DNA from: Planctomycetota bacterium
GTDB taxonomy: Bacteria; Planctomycetota; Phycisphaerae; UBA1845; PWPN01
Assembly (NCBI GenBank): GCA_020346805.1
Contig: CP070790.1
Coordinates: forward strand, 1,469,902-1,475,660
DNA length: 5,759 nt
Reading direction: 5' to 3'
Below, piece by piece: positions 5,578 through 5,759 of this stretch (position 1 is the stretch's first letter; each line of letters begins with the position of its first letter). The translations under genes and the position numbers were made by a program. The notes below the pieces were generated by a model. It did no database searches. It had not been told where the DNA came from and was given only the letters and a program-made list of their open reading frames with translations.

Positions 5578-5759
5578 GTGTCCTGGCGAATGATAGGCAT
5601 GATATTGTTGGTCATCCCATTAATACTAGGTGCTTTATGTGTGCCGTTACCATGGCTGGTGGATTATAATAACGAGTCAGTAGTGCATATCGAATTTGTC
5701 AATGAAAGCGCCGGCTATTTCGTATCACCGAGTCTGAAAGTCTGCCCCCAAGGTATGAC
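5578..5759 (+). CDS. Exported or membrane-anchored hypothetical protein, N-terminal part (cut by window end)
   Basis: Sixty codons are visible from GTG 5578, open to the window edge. The N-terminus is MSWR followed by a strongly hydrophobic run, MIGMILLVIPLILGALC (5-21), then VPLPWLVDY, which is a signal peptide or membrane anchor. Cys21 follows GAL; this is not a clean lipobox because Leu occupies -1. The mature part begins with VVHIEFVNESAGYFVSPSLK (36 onward), a beta-strand-like sequence. Small envelope proteins with a VNxSxxxVxP-like start are seen in planctomycetes, but that is a loose recollection and no function is assigned. It lies 197 bp after the esterase with its own Shine-Dalgarno site. 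An alternative start is ATG 5590, which would give a shorter signal. Confidence 0.6.
   Translation, partial: MSWRMIGMILLVIPLILGALCVPLPWLVDYNNESVVHIEFVNESAGYFVSPSLKVCPQGM

Overview
The window reads like an accessory, secretome-type region of a planctomycete, most likely from the Phycisphaerae side of the phylum. That placement is inference. It rests on three things: a prepilin-like protein with an AFTLIEVLVVVAIIALL-type N-terminus and a degenerate H-X9-DG tail, a cysteine-bearing tandem EF-hand (dockerin-like) C-terminus, and an exported sulfatase followed by an exported EF-hand esterase. All five coding regions lie on the + strand. No tRNA, rRNA, CRISPR array, transposase or insertion sequence was recognised.

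Layout: (1) 1-840 is the 3' part of a secreted protein with beta-propeller-like sequence and a C-terminal pair of dockerin-like calcium loops. (2) 841-1469 is a long, partly AT-rich non-coding gap holding a perfect 14-bp palindrome, a 10-bp direct repeat and a possible folded leader. (3) 1470-2483 encodes a prepilin-like, planctomycete-type protein (pseudopilin N-terminus, H-X9-DG-like C-terminus). (4) 2547-3965 encodes an exported formylglycine-type sulfatase with intact metal and active-site motifs. (5) 3966-4243 is a gap with an 8-bp perfect inverted repeat. (6) 4244-5380 encodes an exported alpha/beta-hydrolase (carbohydrate-esterase-like) with an N-terminal EF-hand. (7) 5381-5577 is a gap with two small hairpins. 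(8) 5578 to the end is the start of an exported or membrane-anchored protein with a GTG start, of unknown function.

How they may work together: a sulfatase and an esterase, both with signal peptides, fit the removal of sulfate and acyl groups from a polysaccharide outside the cytoplasm. The dockerin-like and pseudopilin-like proteins are surface or secretion-associated and could organise such enzymes, but nothing in the sequence proves a physical link or names the substrate. The gaps of 63, 278 and 197 bp mean the genes need not form one operon; the pilin-like gene and the sulfatase (63 bp apart) are the best candidates for co-transcription. I did not find a clearly novel system. The most useful leads are the sulfatase's C-A-V-S-R maturation motif, the altered prepilin and H-X9-DG motifs, the palindrome-rich leader, and the unannotated GTG-start gene at the right edge.
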